This document shows, piece by piece, positions 25,444 through 36,125 of a stretch of 64,000 bases of DNA (position 1 is the first letter of the stretch; the number at the start of each line of letters is the position of its first letter). The stretch spans positions 9,362,001-9,426,000 of the forward strand of contig NC_092329.1 in the NCBI RefSeq assembly GCF_036785885.1. The letters run 5' to 3'. The stretch comes from Coffea arabica (taxonomy: Eukaryota; Streptophyta; Magnoliopsida; Gentianales; Rubiaceae). The notes below the pieces were generated by a model that was not told the origin of the DNA, searched no databases, and saw only the letters and a program-made list of their open reading frames with translations. Made by a program: the position numbers and the translations under genes.

Positions 25444-27021
25444 AAAAACAAAAACAAAAACCTTGATTACATGCATGTCTATTCATAGAAGCTAGCTACT
25501 TAATCTTTATTTAATTAGCTTAGCCAGCCTCAAAAAAGAAATCCTTATAGTACTGAATAAGCAAGATGGTTACGACCTCCATTTGTCTTATTAAGGTTTG
25601 CCAGCAGCAGTTTTTTTGTAGAAAATAGGTTCTAGAACTCAGGAATTCGAATTGTATGCATAATTTCAAGAAAATTGTTATGTCTGAAACCATGAACAGA
25701 ACTCAGAAACTCTAGAAGGGGCAGCAGATAAATATAAATGACACGTCAATCTTGCCAGCGCACGAGGCGAGCCGAAAACATCTAGACGCGACGTACAAAT
25801 ATATTGCGTCAAATCGCGGGAGCCACTTTACGGTTCAAGCTAACGTGTCAAATTGTGTGCCTTAACTTAAACAAAAAAGAAAGATAGTCATGGTTTCGGT
25901 CAAAATTGCTTGCTTGCCTCAAATTATTATCTGAAGACTGAAGCCGTCCAACTCTTTCTTTCTTTCCGGAGTAAATCTTGGACTCATGATATATATATAT
26001 ATATATAAATTAAATTTTATATAATTATTATTTACGTAAAACTGATAGTGTATATATATATGATCAGTGTACAAAAAATTAATTCTTTATTTTGTTTTGG
26101 ACAAATTTTTTGAACACTCTCATTGTAGCTAAGCGTTTTTAAGATAATTTTTTATAGTTTAAAACATTTTACTTACATTCAATATGCTTCGAGCTCAAGT
26201 GATAAAACCGATAAAAGCGAACTTCACTAATGAAAATTTCTCCTATATGAGTTTCAATAATACAATTAGTCACTTACTTGATTCCAATTAAGTGAGATCT
26301 TAATAATGTTTTTCTTCTACAAACGGCTCCAAATTAACGTTTGCAATCTATAAAAAAAAATTTAAATCATCAACGTAAGAATGCCAACGTTTTTGGAGGC
26401 ATTTTTTAAAAGAAAAACATTGTTGAGGTTTTACATTACTAGAAACAAATTGTCACTTGCATCATTAGATTGTTAATGGTTAAATTTTCACTTAAAAAGT
26501 TCATTTCTATTTGTTTTCCACTTAAATCTAAAGCACAAGGGGTGTAAGTGAATAATTTTAATGCTATATGTGGGATTCGAACCTGAACCTAAAGGCAAGG
26601 AAGATTCTAAAAATCCTCTACTAACTATATAGTGATTTACCCAATAATATATACGCGGCTAAAATATTAAAATTGCATTGATTAAATTACCGCATTAAGT
26701 CATTTATTAGGGCTATTGCGACAATTGAGTATTTTATATTGCTACATGTCACGTCAAATTATGCAAACATTTAGATTGTGAACTAGGGCATCACTGGCTC
26801 ACTGCCTTCCCAATTTCACTTGGATTAGTTGTTTTTAGGAGTATTTTAAAAAATTTTACTGTAACAATGTATATGAAAAATTTTTACTATAAAAATTTTT
26901 AAAATATTTGATATGTTGTATGGATGGGATATTTTTTGAGTTATTGTATACTATTGTACTATTGTATTTGAAAAACTTATTTTTAAAAAAATGGCCAATC
27001 TAAACGGTGGTTTAAATCTTA
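25444..27021. other. Intergenic with repeat traces, no gene
   Basis: TA repeats lie at about 25989-26006 and 26053-26062. On the minus strand, a GGTTCGAATCC-type box B lies at 26574-26584, with a weak box A-like region about 50 bases before it. It may be an old SINE fragment, but no tail or target duplication is seen. Confidence 0.4.
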
Positions 27022-27309
27022 GGATGCGTTTGATAAAACTAAAGTCTGAAAATTGAAATCTGAAATCTGAAGTCTGAATTCATTAAGTTATTGAATTGTT
27101 AAATATTAAATCTAATACGTTTGAGTGCATATCATATTCAATTATAAGTGAGTAGATTATCACTTCATGTTGGGACCAAGTTTTACCTAGAGAATTCAGT
27201 GCTACTTAATTAATTCAGATGTTCACTTTTTCGTTATCAAACGGTCTGACTATGTTAAGATTTGAATCTATTAAGTTTAAATGCTGAACTTGGTTATCAA
27301 ACAGGACAC
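27022..27309. mobile_element. hAT-like MITE, copy 2
   Basis: Ends GGATGCGTTTGATAA and TTATCAAACAGGACAC. The flanks AAATCTTA (27014-27021) and AAATCTTG (27310-27317) form an 8-bp target duplication with one mismatch, the hAT size. The interior is shared with copies at 8131 and 27940. It is 288 bp and non-coding. Confidence 0.7.
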
Positions 27310-27317
27310 AAATCTTG

Positions 27318-27939
27318 AAAATTTTCAGTTATATGCATTGTACATCAATGTTTTTGCTCCTATTGACAACTGGGAAAAATTTTTATGCAAAAACTATTAA
27401 ACACGTAATTTCAGATGTATATGAGAATTGGTCCCTTGAAGTAAACTTTCTGAGTTGGTATCTGCATTCACACCCATGTACTGGAAGTGTTACAAAATTT
27501 ATACAGAAGTGTCACTAGGGTTCACAAACCAATATCAATTTATGTCTCCATTTCTTTTTAATGATTCATTTGCTGCATAAAAAATATTTAGTATAGCTAC
27601 GGAGCTATTTGAACAGGTTCTCTTACTCCTGTAATCATCTTGAGCTCGAACTGAATCAACCTTCTGGATTCTGTAGCATGCCGTTTAAGTACCTATTCTT
27701 TGCCTTAAATAAAAGGTCAACCTTGTTCTTGATTGTGTCAAACGTTGAAATTACAAAGTCAGATGGAACATACCACTTGGAGTATTTTCGCATGGATTCC
27801 AGAAGAGAATATTTATATCATCGAAGATCCTTTTGTTGGGTGCATGATGTGGCTACGACATTTAGAGGGCGTGAAAGGTCACCCTTGGATTAGTCGTAGA
27901 GAAGCTCAAATATTGCTCAAATGTTGGTTCGTGTCTTAG
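27318..27939. other. Spacer between two MITE copies, no gene recognised
   Basis: Overlapping frames of 94 and 68 codons (27609-27893 and 27733-27939, +) have varied composition but match no family I know. They are left uncalled. Confidence 0.35.
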
Positions 27940-28211
27940 GCCTTGTTTAATAATTCAATTCATCACATAAATTTAATGGATTCAGATTTTAATATATTTA
28001 GATGCGTTTGATAACCAAAAATTGAACATTTGAATTAATTAAGTGGCACTGAATGTTTTAGACAAAACTAGTTCCAAAAAATAATTAATAAATTATTCAC
28101 TTATTACTAAATGTAATATACATTTAAATGTATTTTATTTACTATTTAACAATTCAATAATTTAATAGATTTAGATTTCAATTTTCATACTTTAGTTTTA
28201 TCAAACGCACC
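27940..28211. mobile_element. hAT-like MITE, copy 3 (inverted orientation)
   Basis: Begins GCCTTGTTTAATAA and ends TTTATCAAACGCACC. The interior is the reverse complement of copies 1 and 2 (TTAACAATTCAATAATTTAA). Flanking CTTAG occurs on both sides, shorter than the 8 bp expected for hAT. Confidence 0.6.
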
Positions 28212-29192
28212 CTTAGTCAATTTCAGCAGTAAAATTAAGCTGCGGAGAGAGTTGACAACTAATACATGGTTTCCAACGTCACTTTGGTTTGCATTTTCTT
28301 GGATTGTCTAAATCGTGAGAATCTGTGTTTATCTTGATACGCAATACATTTGTCATCGATCTGACCAATGTTCTTTTAATAAAACCGAAACCATATGAGA
28401 TAGCAACTAGAATTTTCTGTTTGATGGAGACTAAATTGGAAGTGAAACATGCCATTCGATTTATGTCTCAAGATTTGAAGTTTCACTAGAAGTTTTTTTT
28501 TTTTTTCCTTTTCCGAATGCTTTTCTGATTGAGGAACTTGGATTGGATTTCGTCCAAATTTGGATAATTCGAAAGTGCGAATTATCTACAAAAGGTTTAA
28601 GGGGTTGATAAATTTTTAATCCACATATTGATTCCTTAAGATTTTCAAAAGTAACAAAAGATCATCTACCCCCGCAATTGTCAAGAATACTTAATTGGCC
28701 AGTCCTTTTGTACATTGTTTTCAACAGGTCTAATCTGTTTTCAACATTTTTATTATTTTGCAGTAGCATTGAATCATTCAACAACCAAAATATGGGAGGA
28801 ATATTTCCAAAAACAAAGAAAAGGAAAAGGAGTATTAAGAACTATACAACTTTTGGCAGTGGAAGATTCTCTATTTTTCGATTTTGGTAGCTAACCAAGT
28901 CAACTCTATGAAGTCATGAAACCTATAAGCCCAAAAAAAAAAAAAAAAAAAAAAAAACGAAGTCAAAGTATCCATCACTTTCACTTTCGGCGTATGCAGG
29001 CCGATGGGAACATTATTAATTTTTATTAAATCCCATGTGACTGCTATTTATATTCGAATAATTTTACTGTCATTAAAAAATATATTCTCATAATTTAGAT
29101 CTCTACTTTAAGTATGCATTCTAGATACAAAGTAATGAAGGAGGATATTCGGGCCGGATTTGTTTTAATTAATTTGACCCAGTTGTCTAACT
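28212..29192. other. Intergenic, no gene
   Basis: Holds an A-run at 28934-28957 and a T-run near 28493. Frame 28678-28890 (+, 70 codons) is unrecognised. Confidence 0.45.
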
Positions 29193-29302
29193 TTTTTTTT
29201 TTTTTTTTTTTTTATAAGTAGGAGGTTCTGAATTCAGAATCTCCTGCTTATAATCCCTTCCACCTTATCACCTAATCCCACCCAGCCCAACTCTCCCCCA
29301 TC
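29193..29302 (-). mobile_element. Possible short SINE-like retroposon
   Basis: Read on the minus strand it ends in a long A-run (T-run at 29192-29213 on +) and contains an inverted phrase AGATTCTGAATTCAGAACCT. Weak flanking similarity GTCTAACT/GTCCAACT could be a target duplication. Confidence 0.3.
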
Positions 29303-29655
29303 GTCCAACTAAATCTGCAATTTGTTGGATCCATCATTTAATTAGTCGGGAAGTTTGGTTCAGAAGTCAAATGTTAATGAAGTCAAACTCTTGCCTTTGT
29401 TCAACTCCTGTCATTTGGTTTACTATCCTAGTACTTGGTCAAAGTGCAGGCAAAGATTGTGTTCATGGATCACAAATGAATGTGCATGCAAACATTTTGA
29501 TCTTCTTCTTTTCTTTTTGGTAATGTAGTGGTAGCCTGGTAGGTTGTATTTGTCTTCAATGCAGAGAAAATTGGAGAATAAATAGAAGCAGGATCAGGAA
29601 GCACAGAGAAAGGAGAAGGAGCAGAGGAACAAAATCTACACTTTTTAAAACTAGT

Positions 29656-29781
29656 TTTCTTCCGGACACTGAAACAAACACACACTTAATTAGACTAAGC
29701 ACGAGAGTTAACGGATAAAACGACCCAATAAACAAGCAATCTAAGGGAGATCCACAGAGCAACCCGATCCAGCCAATTGGT
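29656..29781 (-). mobile_element. 126-bp retroposon with perfect 19-bp target duplication
   Basis: The sequence TACACTTTTTAAAACTAGT is present at 29637-29655 and again at 29782-29800, directly flanking the insert. On the minus strand the insert ends in a short A-rich stretch (GGAAGAAA). A diverged copy of the same body lies at 32569-32681. It may be a very short SINE or a 5'-truncated LINE. No Pol III boxes are clear. Confidence 0.7.
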
Positions 29782-29800
29782 TACACTTTTTAAAACTAGT

Positions 29801-30094
29801 AGTGACAATAAATGTTCAATATATTTGGGATCATGACAACATACTTCTGACCACAAGCAGAAGCTCTTACAAATCAGTAAAGGGAATTCCTCCCTGCAGA
29901 AATTCACCACGTGGTTAATTGGTGTAAATATTGACACTGGCCAAAAAAAGAAAAAATTGCAGCTAGAGATATCTCATTGTTCATTTTCTTGGGTATAAGC
30001 CCAAAAATGGTTTTCCTTAAATAGGTACAAATTGAAGATTAATAGTACATTTTGTTGTACTCGTCTCACCACTTGTGGGTTCCTCTCCTTAACC

Positions 30095-30129
<35 letters not shown>

Positions 30130-31299
30130 TAAAAGTTTCATAATTAAATACATTAATATTATTATTTTCTTTTGGCTCGAAGAAAAACTCTAACCCTAAA
30201 AGAAGAAAGGAGAGAGAGAAGAACTTGAGAACGTCACCTAATTAATGTCACTACCATTCTTCACCATTGGATCTTTCTATTTTCAAAGCATTAACTCTAC
30301 TATCTCTGTATATTTGGAGAAAAGTTTTATTAACTAACTCCAATTCATTCTTTCTTTTTCCCTCTTTTTTCTTTGACCCCTTAAAGCTCTCAAGCAAGTT
30401 ACATGTTCAAAACAAATAATCCTATCGCAATAATTGAATAACCCACTGTACAGAATTGGTATGCTATTCCAATTTGTTCCTCTTACCGATCAATTCATAT
30501 TGTTTTAGTCTATGAAACCATGACCAAGTCTTACACAGGCATGAAAGGCATGTGAAGACCAAGACTTAATAAGACATACTATTTGGAATTTTCTAATTGG
30601 GATCAACCAGAAAAATACATCATTAAGCTGGCTTTTTCTTAGAGGATATCTAATTCTTGAGTACTTGAGCATTTGCCTCGGCCATATACAACATAGATAT
30701 TGTAGATATGTGCATTGTTTAAGTGCCAGTTACAAACTAGCTAAACCATAGTAATTAATTATGAATTAATGTTGTATACACTGTTAGTGGAAAGATTTTT
30801 TTGACACTAACAAGTATAGATGTATGACAGATGAACGAAAATAGAATTTAAAATTTGAATAACAATGATGTATCGTTCATCAAAGTCAATTGTGTTAAAA
30901 ATTCTTTACACTGTCAGCGTGTGAAAATAAATCCCACGAATCATTAATTATCATGCCACAAATTTGTAAACATTGTGACTGAAATTAAAATGGACGATTG
31001 TGCAATCAATGAAGTGTACATTATTTTTGACAAAACTTGGATCCTAGTTTTGCAACCTTATTTGTGGTTGTTCGGAGCTTTAGGACATGTTATGTTCTGA
31101 ATCTTGGAGAAACAATCAAATCAGTGTAGGATGACATTCAATTCATCAAAGTCTCTCGTCGCAGTGGTTCTGAACATGGCTTCACGGGCTGGAGGAAAAC
31201 AGGATATATAGATGAATTAGCTTAAAAGCAAAATTCGTGAAAGTTCACTTGAGATAATAATAATATCTTCTTGTCATAATGCCAAAACTTTCCACGACC
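29801..31299. other. Intergenic, no gene
   Basis: TA repeat near 30100-30126. AT-rich, no coding sequence recognised. The phrase TACACTGT(T/C)AG at 30776 and 30912 is a probable old TIR-like trace, also seen near 13793. Confidence 0.45.
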
Positions 31300-31309
31300 A
31301 ACATTTGAT

Positions 31310-31668
31310 TTATCCCATATCGGGGTTGGGGTTGGGGTTGGGTTTGGGTTGGGTTATAAGTCCCTGGGATTGCCTCAAAAGTTGCCGGCTTTTGGGATTA
31401 ATTCTGGGATTAGGTTTATAAATCAACAAAAGTCTAATTACGGCTCTTGAAAAAAAGACAAACTACCTCACGGGATTGGGTAATTGGGTGGTAGTATCCC
31501 ACTTAGTAGCAGGTTCCCCCCTATAGGTAGTTTATCCCACATCGGGGTTGGGGTTGGGGTTGGGTTATAAGTCCCTGGGATTGCCTCAGGAGTTGTCGGC
31601 TTTTGGGGTTAATTCTGGGATTAGGTTTATAAATCAACAAAAGTCTAATTACGGCTGTTGAAAAAAAA
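31310..31668 (+). mobile_element. Dimeric retroposon carrying snRNA-type promoter motifs
   Basis: Two units of about 140 bp (31310-31457 and 31530-31668) are joined by a 72-bp linker. Each begins TTATCCCA(T/C)ATCGGGGTTG, contains GTTATAAGTCCCTGGGATTG and ends in an A-run. AACATTTGAT flanks the whole structure (31300-31309 and 31669-31678), right after the terminal A-run, as expected of retroposition. ATCCCACATCG (31534-31544) equals the plant snRNA Upstream Sequence Element RTCCCACATCG. TTATAA follows after 20 bases (31565-31570). Unit 1 has one change in the USE (31312-31322). The RNA origin is unknown. Confidence 0.6.
31534..31570 (+). promoter_or_regulatory. USE plus TATA, plant snRNA-type promoter motif
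   Basis: USE ATCCCACATCG at 31534-31544 and TTATAA at 31565-31570 are separated by a G/T-rich 20-base spacer. This is near the shorter (Pol III type) spacing of plant snRNA promoters. Function is unproven. Confidence 0.4.
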
Positions 31669-31678
31669 AACATTTGAT

Positions 31679-32930
31679 ATTTTTCTTTTACAATACACAA
31701 CTAGGAGTAGGATTCCCCAACAGGACCATTGATTGCATGCGGAGGCAAGCATTTGGGATCCAAGTTATCTTGGTTGGAACACCAGATTGGTGTCAAGGGC
31801 CATTCAAGGCTCATTATATATGGAGAATTTGGTATTGATGGATGCCATTACCAAAGTTCCAAGCCGGGCCAATGTTCCTCCCAATCTCATTATTGGAATC
31901 AAAACCACAGGTATCGGAAACTAGACTCTGAGCAGCAAAGCAAATTACAAAATGCAAGAAAAAAAAAATTCTATGTTTCAGGATTAGACAGGACCCCAAA
32001 GATAAGAGATCAAAATGATTGAGTTTAATGATTCACATACTGTGTAGTGACAATTCTGTTAGAATCTTCTAATTTTCTATTAAAGGTCCTACATTAGCTT
32101 AAATTTGTCAAGATGAGGGACTAAATCGATACACTGTGATACTTGAGAGACCAAATCAACTAAAACTCTAAAAAGAAGGGGCCAAAATGGTAGTTATTCT
32201 TAAATCTCACCATTTAAATGCCCAAAGAAAAAACGATTTAAATACAAAACAATAATCAGAACCCATCATGGCCTAATGTATGTCTGGACTATGGTTGGTT
32301 GGGCCTATGAAATGTCTTGTAGCTTTTGGGCTTAATATAGTAGTTTTTTGTTGGGCCCTTCCAGGTCAGCTGGCTTTTATTAAATAAAAAAATAAATCTT
32401 TAATTTGCTCCAAAAAAAAAAAAAAAAGAAGCTCTAATCACATATGTGCCAGCGTTCAAGATAGTTAAAATCAAAACTTCAGTGGAATATCCCCATTCGT
32501 CGATTTTATGGTAAGTTGCACATGCGACAAGAAAATTTAACACTACTGACTCTACATTCTTCATCTTTTTCCGGATACCGAAATAAACACACATACTTAA
32601 TTAGACTAAGTACGAGAGTTAACGAATAAATCGATCCGATAAACAAGCAATCTAAGGGGAACCAACAGAACAATCCAATCCATAAAGGAAAAACCCCTTT
32701 CTCCAAAAGTCAAGCTTCTGTTGAGTGATCCAAAATGAGCATCAGAGTGATTCGTGATATTTGTTCATTAAATTTTATAAGACTTCTTGTGAATCTTCTC
32801 TGGGAATTTTTCTCTGGTCAATTGGTTGAGGGTAAAAAGGCTACAATGTGAAGGAGATTTTATTTTTATAACTGGTCATATTAGTTACCTCTTAGACTGT
32901 GAGACTTGGGACAACAAGTACTTGCTGGTC
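31679..32930. other. Intergenic with repeat copy, no gene
   Basis: Contains 32569-32681, a diverged copy of the retroposon at 29656-29781 in the same orientation. Frames around 31729-32022 (+) match nothing recognised. An A-run lies at 32411-32425. Confidence 0.5.
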
Positions 32931-32948
32931 TACAACCTCGCTTATAAA

Positions 32949-33348
32949 CCAACTACTGGTTATCAAAACAGCCTCGAGACTCTACTTGGATGTAGGTTAA
33001 AAAAATCAAAACTCTTGGTCTACATTTTTAATATTTAGAATTTCTTACAATGTTTCGTCAGCGAGTGCATAGGCACTCATTTGAATAGGTGGTGGTTTAG
33101 TCCTCACCGAGTTTCCTCTTGATCCTTTGGGTCCTCGCATTTCCTTCGGTGGTGATTCAGTCCCCCGTCGAGTTCTCCTTTAATTTTTTGGATCGCTTCC
33201 CTCTAAAATTAGAGTAAGAGTAAATCAGTGGGAGTTCAGTCCGCGCCGAATTCCCCTTAACCATTTGGGTCTCCCACTTCCTTTTAATCTAAAGTAGGAA
33301 TAGATATAGTATATAATCTATTGTGTCTAACCAAAAAAAAAAAAAAAA
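32949..33348 (+). mobile_element. SINE-like retroposon, 400 bp, with 18-bp target duplication and poly(A)
   Basis: TACAACCTCGCTTATAAA (32931-32948) and TACAACCTTGCTTATAGA (33349-33366) flank the insert with two differences. A 16-base A-run (33333-33348) sits immediately before the right copy. Inside there are three degenerate repeats of a 60-70 bp block, each with a box B-like phrase (TTAGTCCTCACC, TTCAGTCCCCCG, TTCAGTCCGCGC). The middle one resembles the box B area of the SINE at 54353-54579. Confidence 0.6.
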
Positions 33349-33425
33349 TACAACCTTGCTTATAGATCTAGTGGTTCTCAATTTGCCACATCATCATTTC
33401 TCACCCATCGACACCGTAAGGTCCG

Positions 33426-34806
33426 TGGTGGGTGTCAAACCACCAAAAATAAAATTTATTATTAGACCTACTACCAAAACTGAATGAGTATAGTAGTGAG
33501 TAGGGTCGTCTCCTCAGGGAACAGGTAGGCCAATCACACAGGAAAACGGGGGGGATTTTTAGCAGTAGTACCAACTAATTAAAAAGGAATAAAAACTGAA
33601 ATTTAAAGTTGATTAAGATAGCAGGAACCAAACTACACAAATAACAATTAATTAAAACAATCTAGTCAAGGAATTAATCTTGGCACCGAAGCACACAACT
33701 GATCACAGATACACGGGACAATTCATATACTCACGAATAAACTGGTTATAGTGGTCAAGCGACGCGCCCAACCACCAATCTTTCCTTAATTTTATGGTAG
33801 TCAAGAGACGCTCATAAACTACCCTCTTGTGACTAGACAACCCCAGAAACGCTCACAGGATTTAATGTAGCCACAGCATTAGGAATTAGAAAGACCCAAT
33901 TCTAGATGACAAACACACATGCGGGTTTATTTAGGCTAGATTAATTATCCCCACGATCCAAATTAAACCGCTTGCGAGGCGGTGAAATTGTCTCGTTTGC
34001 CACTAATCAAGATGTTTAAAGGCTACGCGCCAACATCCTAATTGGCTATCAATTATTTAGACAATCGAATAACAGGCCTAATTATCCAATAAATCTAAAC
34101 AATAATAACTCAGGGAAAAATAGAGAATAATCAAATACCCATGAACATATAAATTAAAAATAAAACAATTAAAACGATCTCACAGTTATGGTGCCTCGAT
34201 CCTTGATTTATTCCTCAACTAGATAAACGAACTAGCCTTGCCGCATAATCTTGAAGCAATTCAGAGTTTTCATGGAGTTTTTGTCGATTGAGGAAGTAGT
34301 AAAAGATGTCGGCTGCTATTTGCTACTTGCGTTCAAAAAGAAAAAGAAGAAAAGAACAAAGAGACAAGTCTAAGACAGAAGATGCCCTAGTCTATTGCTG
34401 CCTTTTTATTTATAGTGTTGCTGCCGCTTCCCTTTGCTTGTTGAATTGGAATTTGTTTCCCACAAGGATTGTTTCCTTATTTCCCTCATTGGATTGTTGC
34501 CAAAAATCCTCTTTGGAAAAGCTTCCTGATCCCACGTATGGTAAAAAGGTATCTTCCAATCAGAATGGTTGTTCCAGGGCTTGGGCCCGCGATCCGGCTT
34601 TTTCACGCAACTCTGTGTTGTCTGGCGTGGGCACGCCAGAGAAGACCTAGTCTTCTGGAATTTGCCCTTTTTTATCACTTTTATCACCAATTGCCTGTAA
34701 TTAACACAAATACCAATTATGAGCAGAAATCCAATACTTTGCATAATAAATTGCCAAAATTAAGACCAAATAACCACAAATAAAATGCATAATTATATCC
34801 CTATCA
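33426..34806 (-). repeat. 3' LTR of the Athila-like element
   Basis: 1381 bp, three substitutions from the 5' LTR that I could find and no length change. Left flank is GTCCG (33421-33425). Confidence 0.92.
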
Positions 34807-34820
34807 AATTCCCCCACACC
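34807..34820 (-). other. Polypurine tract of the Athila-like element
   Basis: GGTGTGGGGGAATT on the minus strand directly abuts the 3' LTR start TGATAG, the expected plus-strand primer. Confidence 0.85.
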
Positions 34821-36120
34821 AAGACAATGCTTGTCCTCAAGCATTTCAAACTTTAAATACACAACCAAGCGAGCAAACATTTTGCAGCAGTTGAATTCAA
34901 AACAATGGCTATTAATCAAAGCAACTATTGCCAATGTATGATTTAGATAACTGTAAAGTACTGATGACAAATTTTACGAGATAACTCTCCAACTAACTTT
35001 TAAAACCAATGACTCTTTCAAATCCAGACTAACCAATCTAAGAATAGAAAATATCCAACCAACATTCTTTAATAACTGGTCCAACCACTAAGCAAAATCT
35101 CAACATAAAGACTCATGGATCCGCAGGCAATACAATTATTCGCATACTTTCATGCTCGTATACTTTCTTTTTTTTTTTCATTTTTCATCATTTTCATTTT
35201 TTTTTCATTTTTTTTTCATTTTTTTTTCTTGAAGGAAGTGCTTAGTCTTGAGCCATTCAAGTCTTTTGACGCGAACTCCGACATCTCTTCAATGAAGGAG
35301 CCCGGTTACTCAACTTAAACCGCTTAAAGATCACATACTCATAGTTATCGCTGCTTTTTGACGCGAAAATCGACACTTTAGGTGAAAACCCCCGGTTACT
35401 AGTCAATGATAACCAGCGGAGTATAGCCGAATGTTATTCACAAATAAACACCCAAGTAAAATTAAAACCATGCAAGCCTGCTTCATTTCCTTAACATGGA
35501 GAACTAAGATTAATAGTTGAACCAGTTCACACAAAAATGTCAGAAAAATATTTACAATGCCTATAAAAGTTAACCAAAAGAAATTGCAAGAGTCACAAAG
35601 TCTCAAATATTTACCAGAGAGTTATCCTAAAATTTTACCATATCATACTTAACATATTATCATCTAAAACCATAACAATAGTTAAATTTGAAAATCAATC
35701 CATTGCTTATCAAGGCTAACCACAAAAATCCAAAAGATATGGTAAAGGGGTTTTTTTTTTTTTTTTTTTTTTTTTTGTAGAAGGAAAAGCAGTAAGAAGG
35801 AAAAGCTAGATTACTCCCCCCACACCTAAAGTCTACATTGTCCTCAATGTAAGAATGAAAAGTTGAAGTCAAGTGAAGGGAGCAAAAGAAACTTCCCTGA
35901 ATGAAGAAAAAAAAATTGCAGCAAAACACCATGGTAGAGGAGGTATCAGGGACTGGCAGCGTGGGGCCTCTGACGGTGGTGTGGTGTAGCGTTGCTTCAG
36001 ATGGAAGCGGAAGTCTTCAATCCAAGCCTGTGTCCCCAAAGTGGACCAAAGTTGTTGTAAGGCGTGACCACGCCTTATAAGGCAGAGTTTTCTGCCCAAG
36101 TATTTCTACGCTTTTCATGG
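34821..36120 (-). other. Distal 3' non-coding region of the Athila-like element
   Basis: Non-coding, with no env-like frame. It holds A-rich tracts (T-runs on + at 35168-35230 and 35752-35776). Two copies of a motif AGTAACCGGG...TTCGCGTCAAAAG lie at 35354-35400 and 35262-35310 on the minus strand. A dyad lies at 36061-36074. A hairpin before the polypurine tract lies at 34826-34845. Confidence 0.75.
34826..34845 (-). other. Hairpin before the polypurine tract
   Basis: On the minus strand AATGCTTG-AGGA-CAAGCATT forms an 8-bp stem with a 4-base loop, ending 5 bases before the polypurine tract. The nested family has the same hairpin with a compensated base pair. Confidence 0.65.
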
Positions 36121-36125
36121 AGTCA

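Noticed and set aside
26560-26640. GGTTCGAATCC box B as part of a tRNA gene
   Set aside because: No cloverleaf or acceptor stem can be formed around it; at most an old SINE fragment.
31323-31363. GGGGTT repeats resembling telomere repeats
   Set aside because: The plant unit is TTTAGGG; these are short G/T-rich spacers inside the retroposon units.
34306-34783. Frames of 104-114 codons in both LTRs of the large element
   Set aside because: They overlap on both strands, lie in LTR promoter/leader sequence, and match no protein family.
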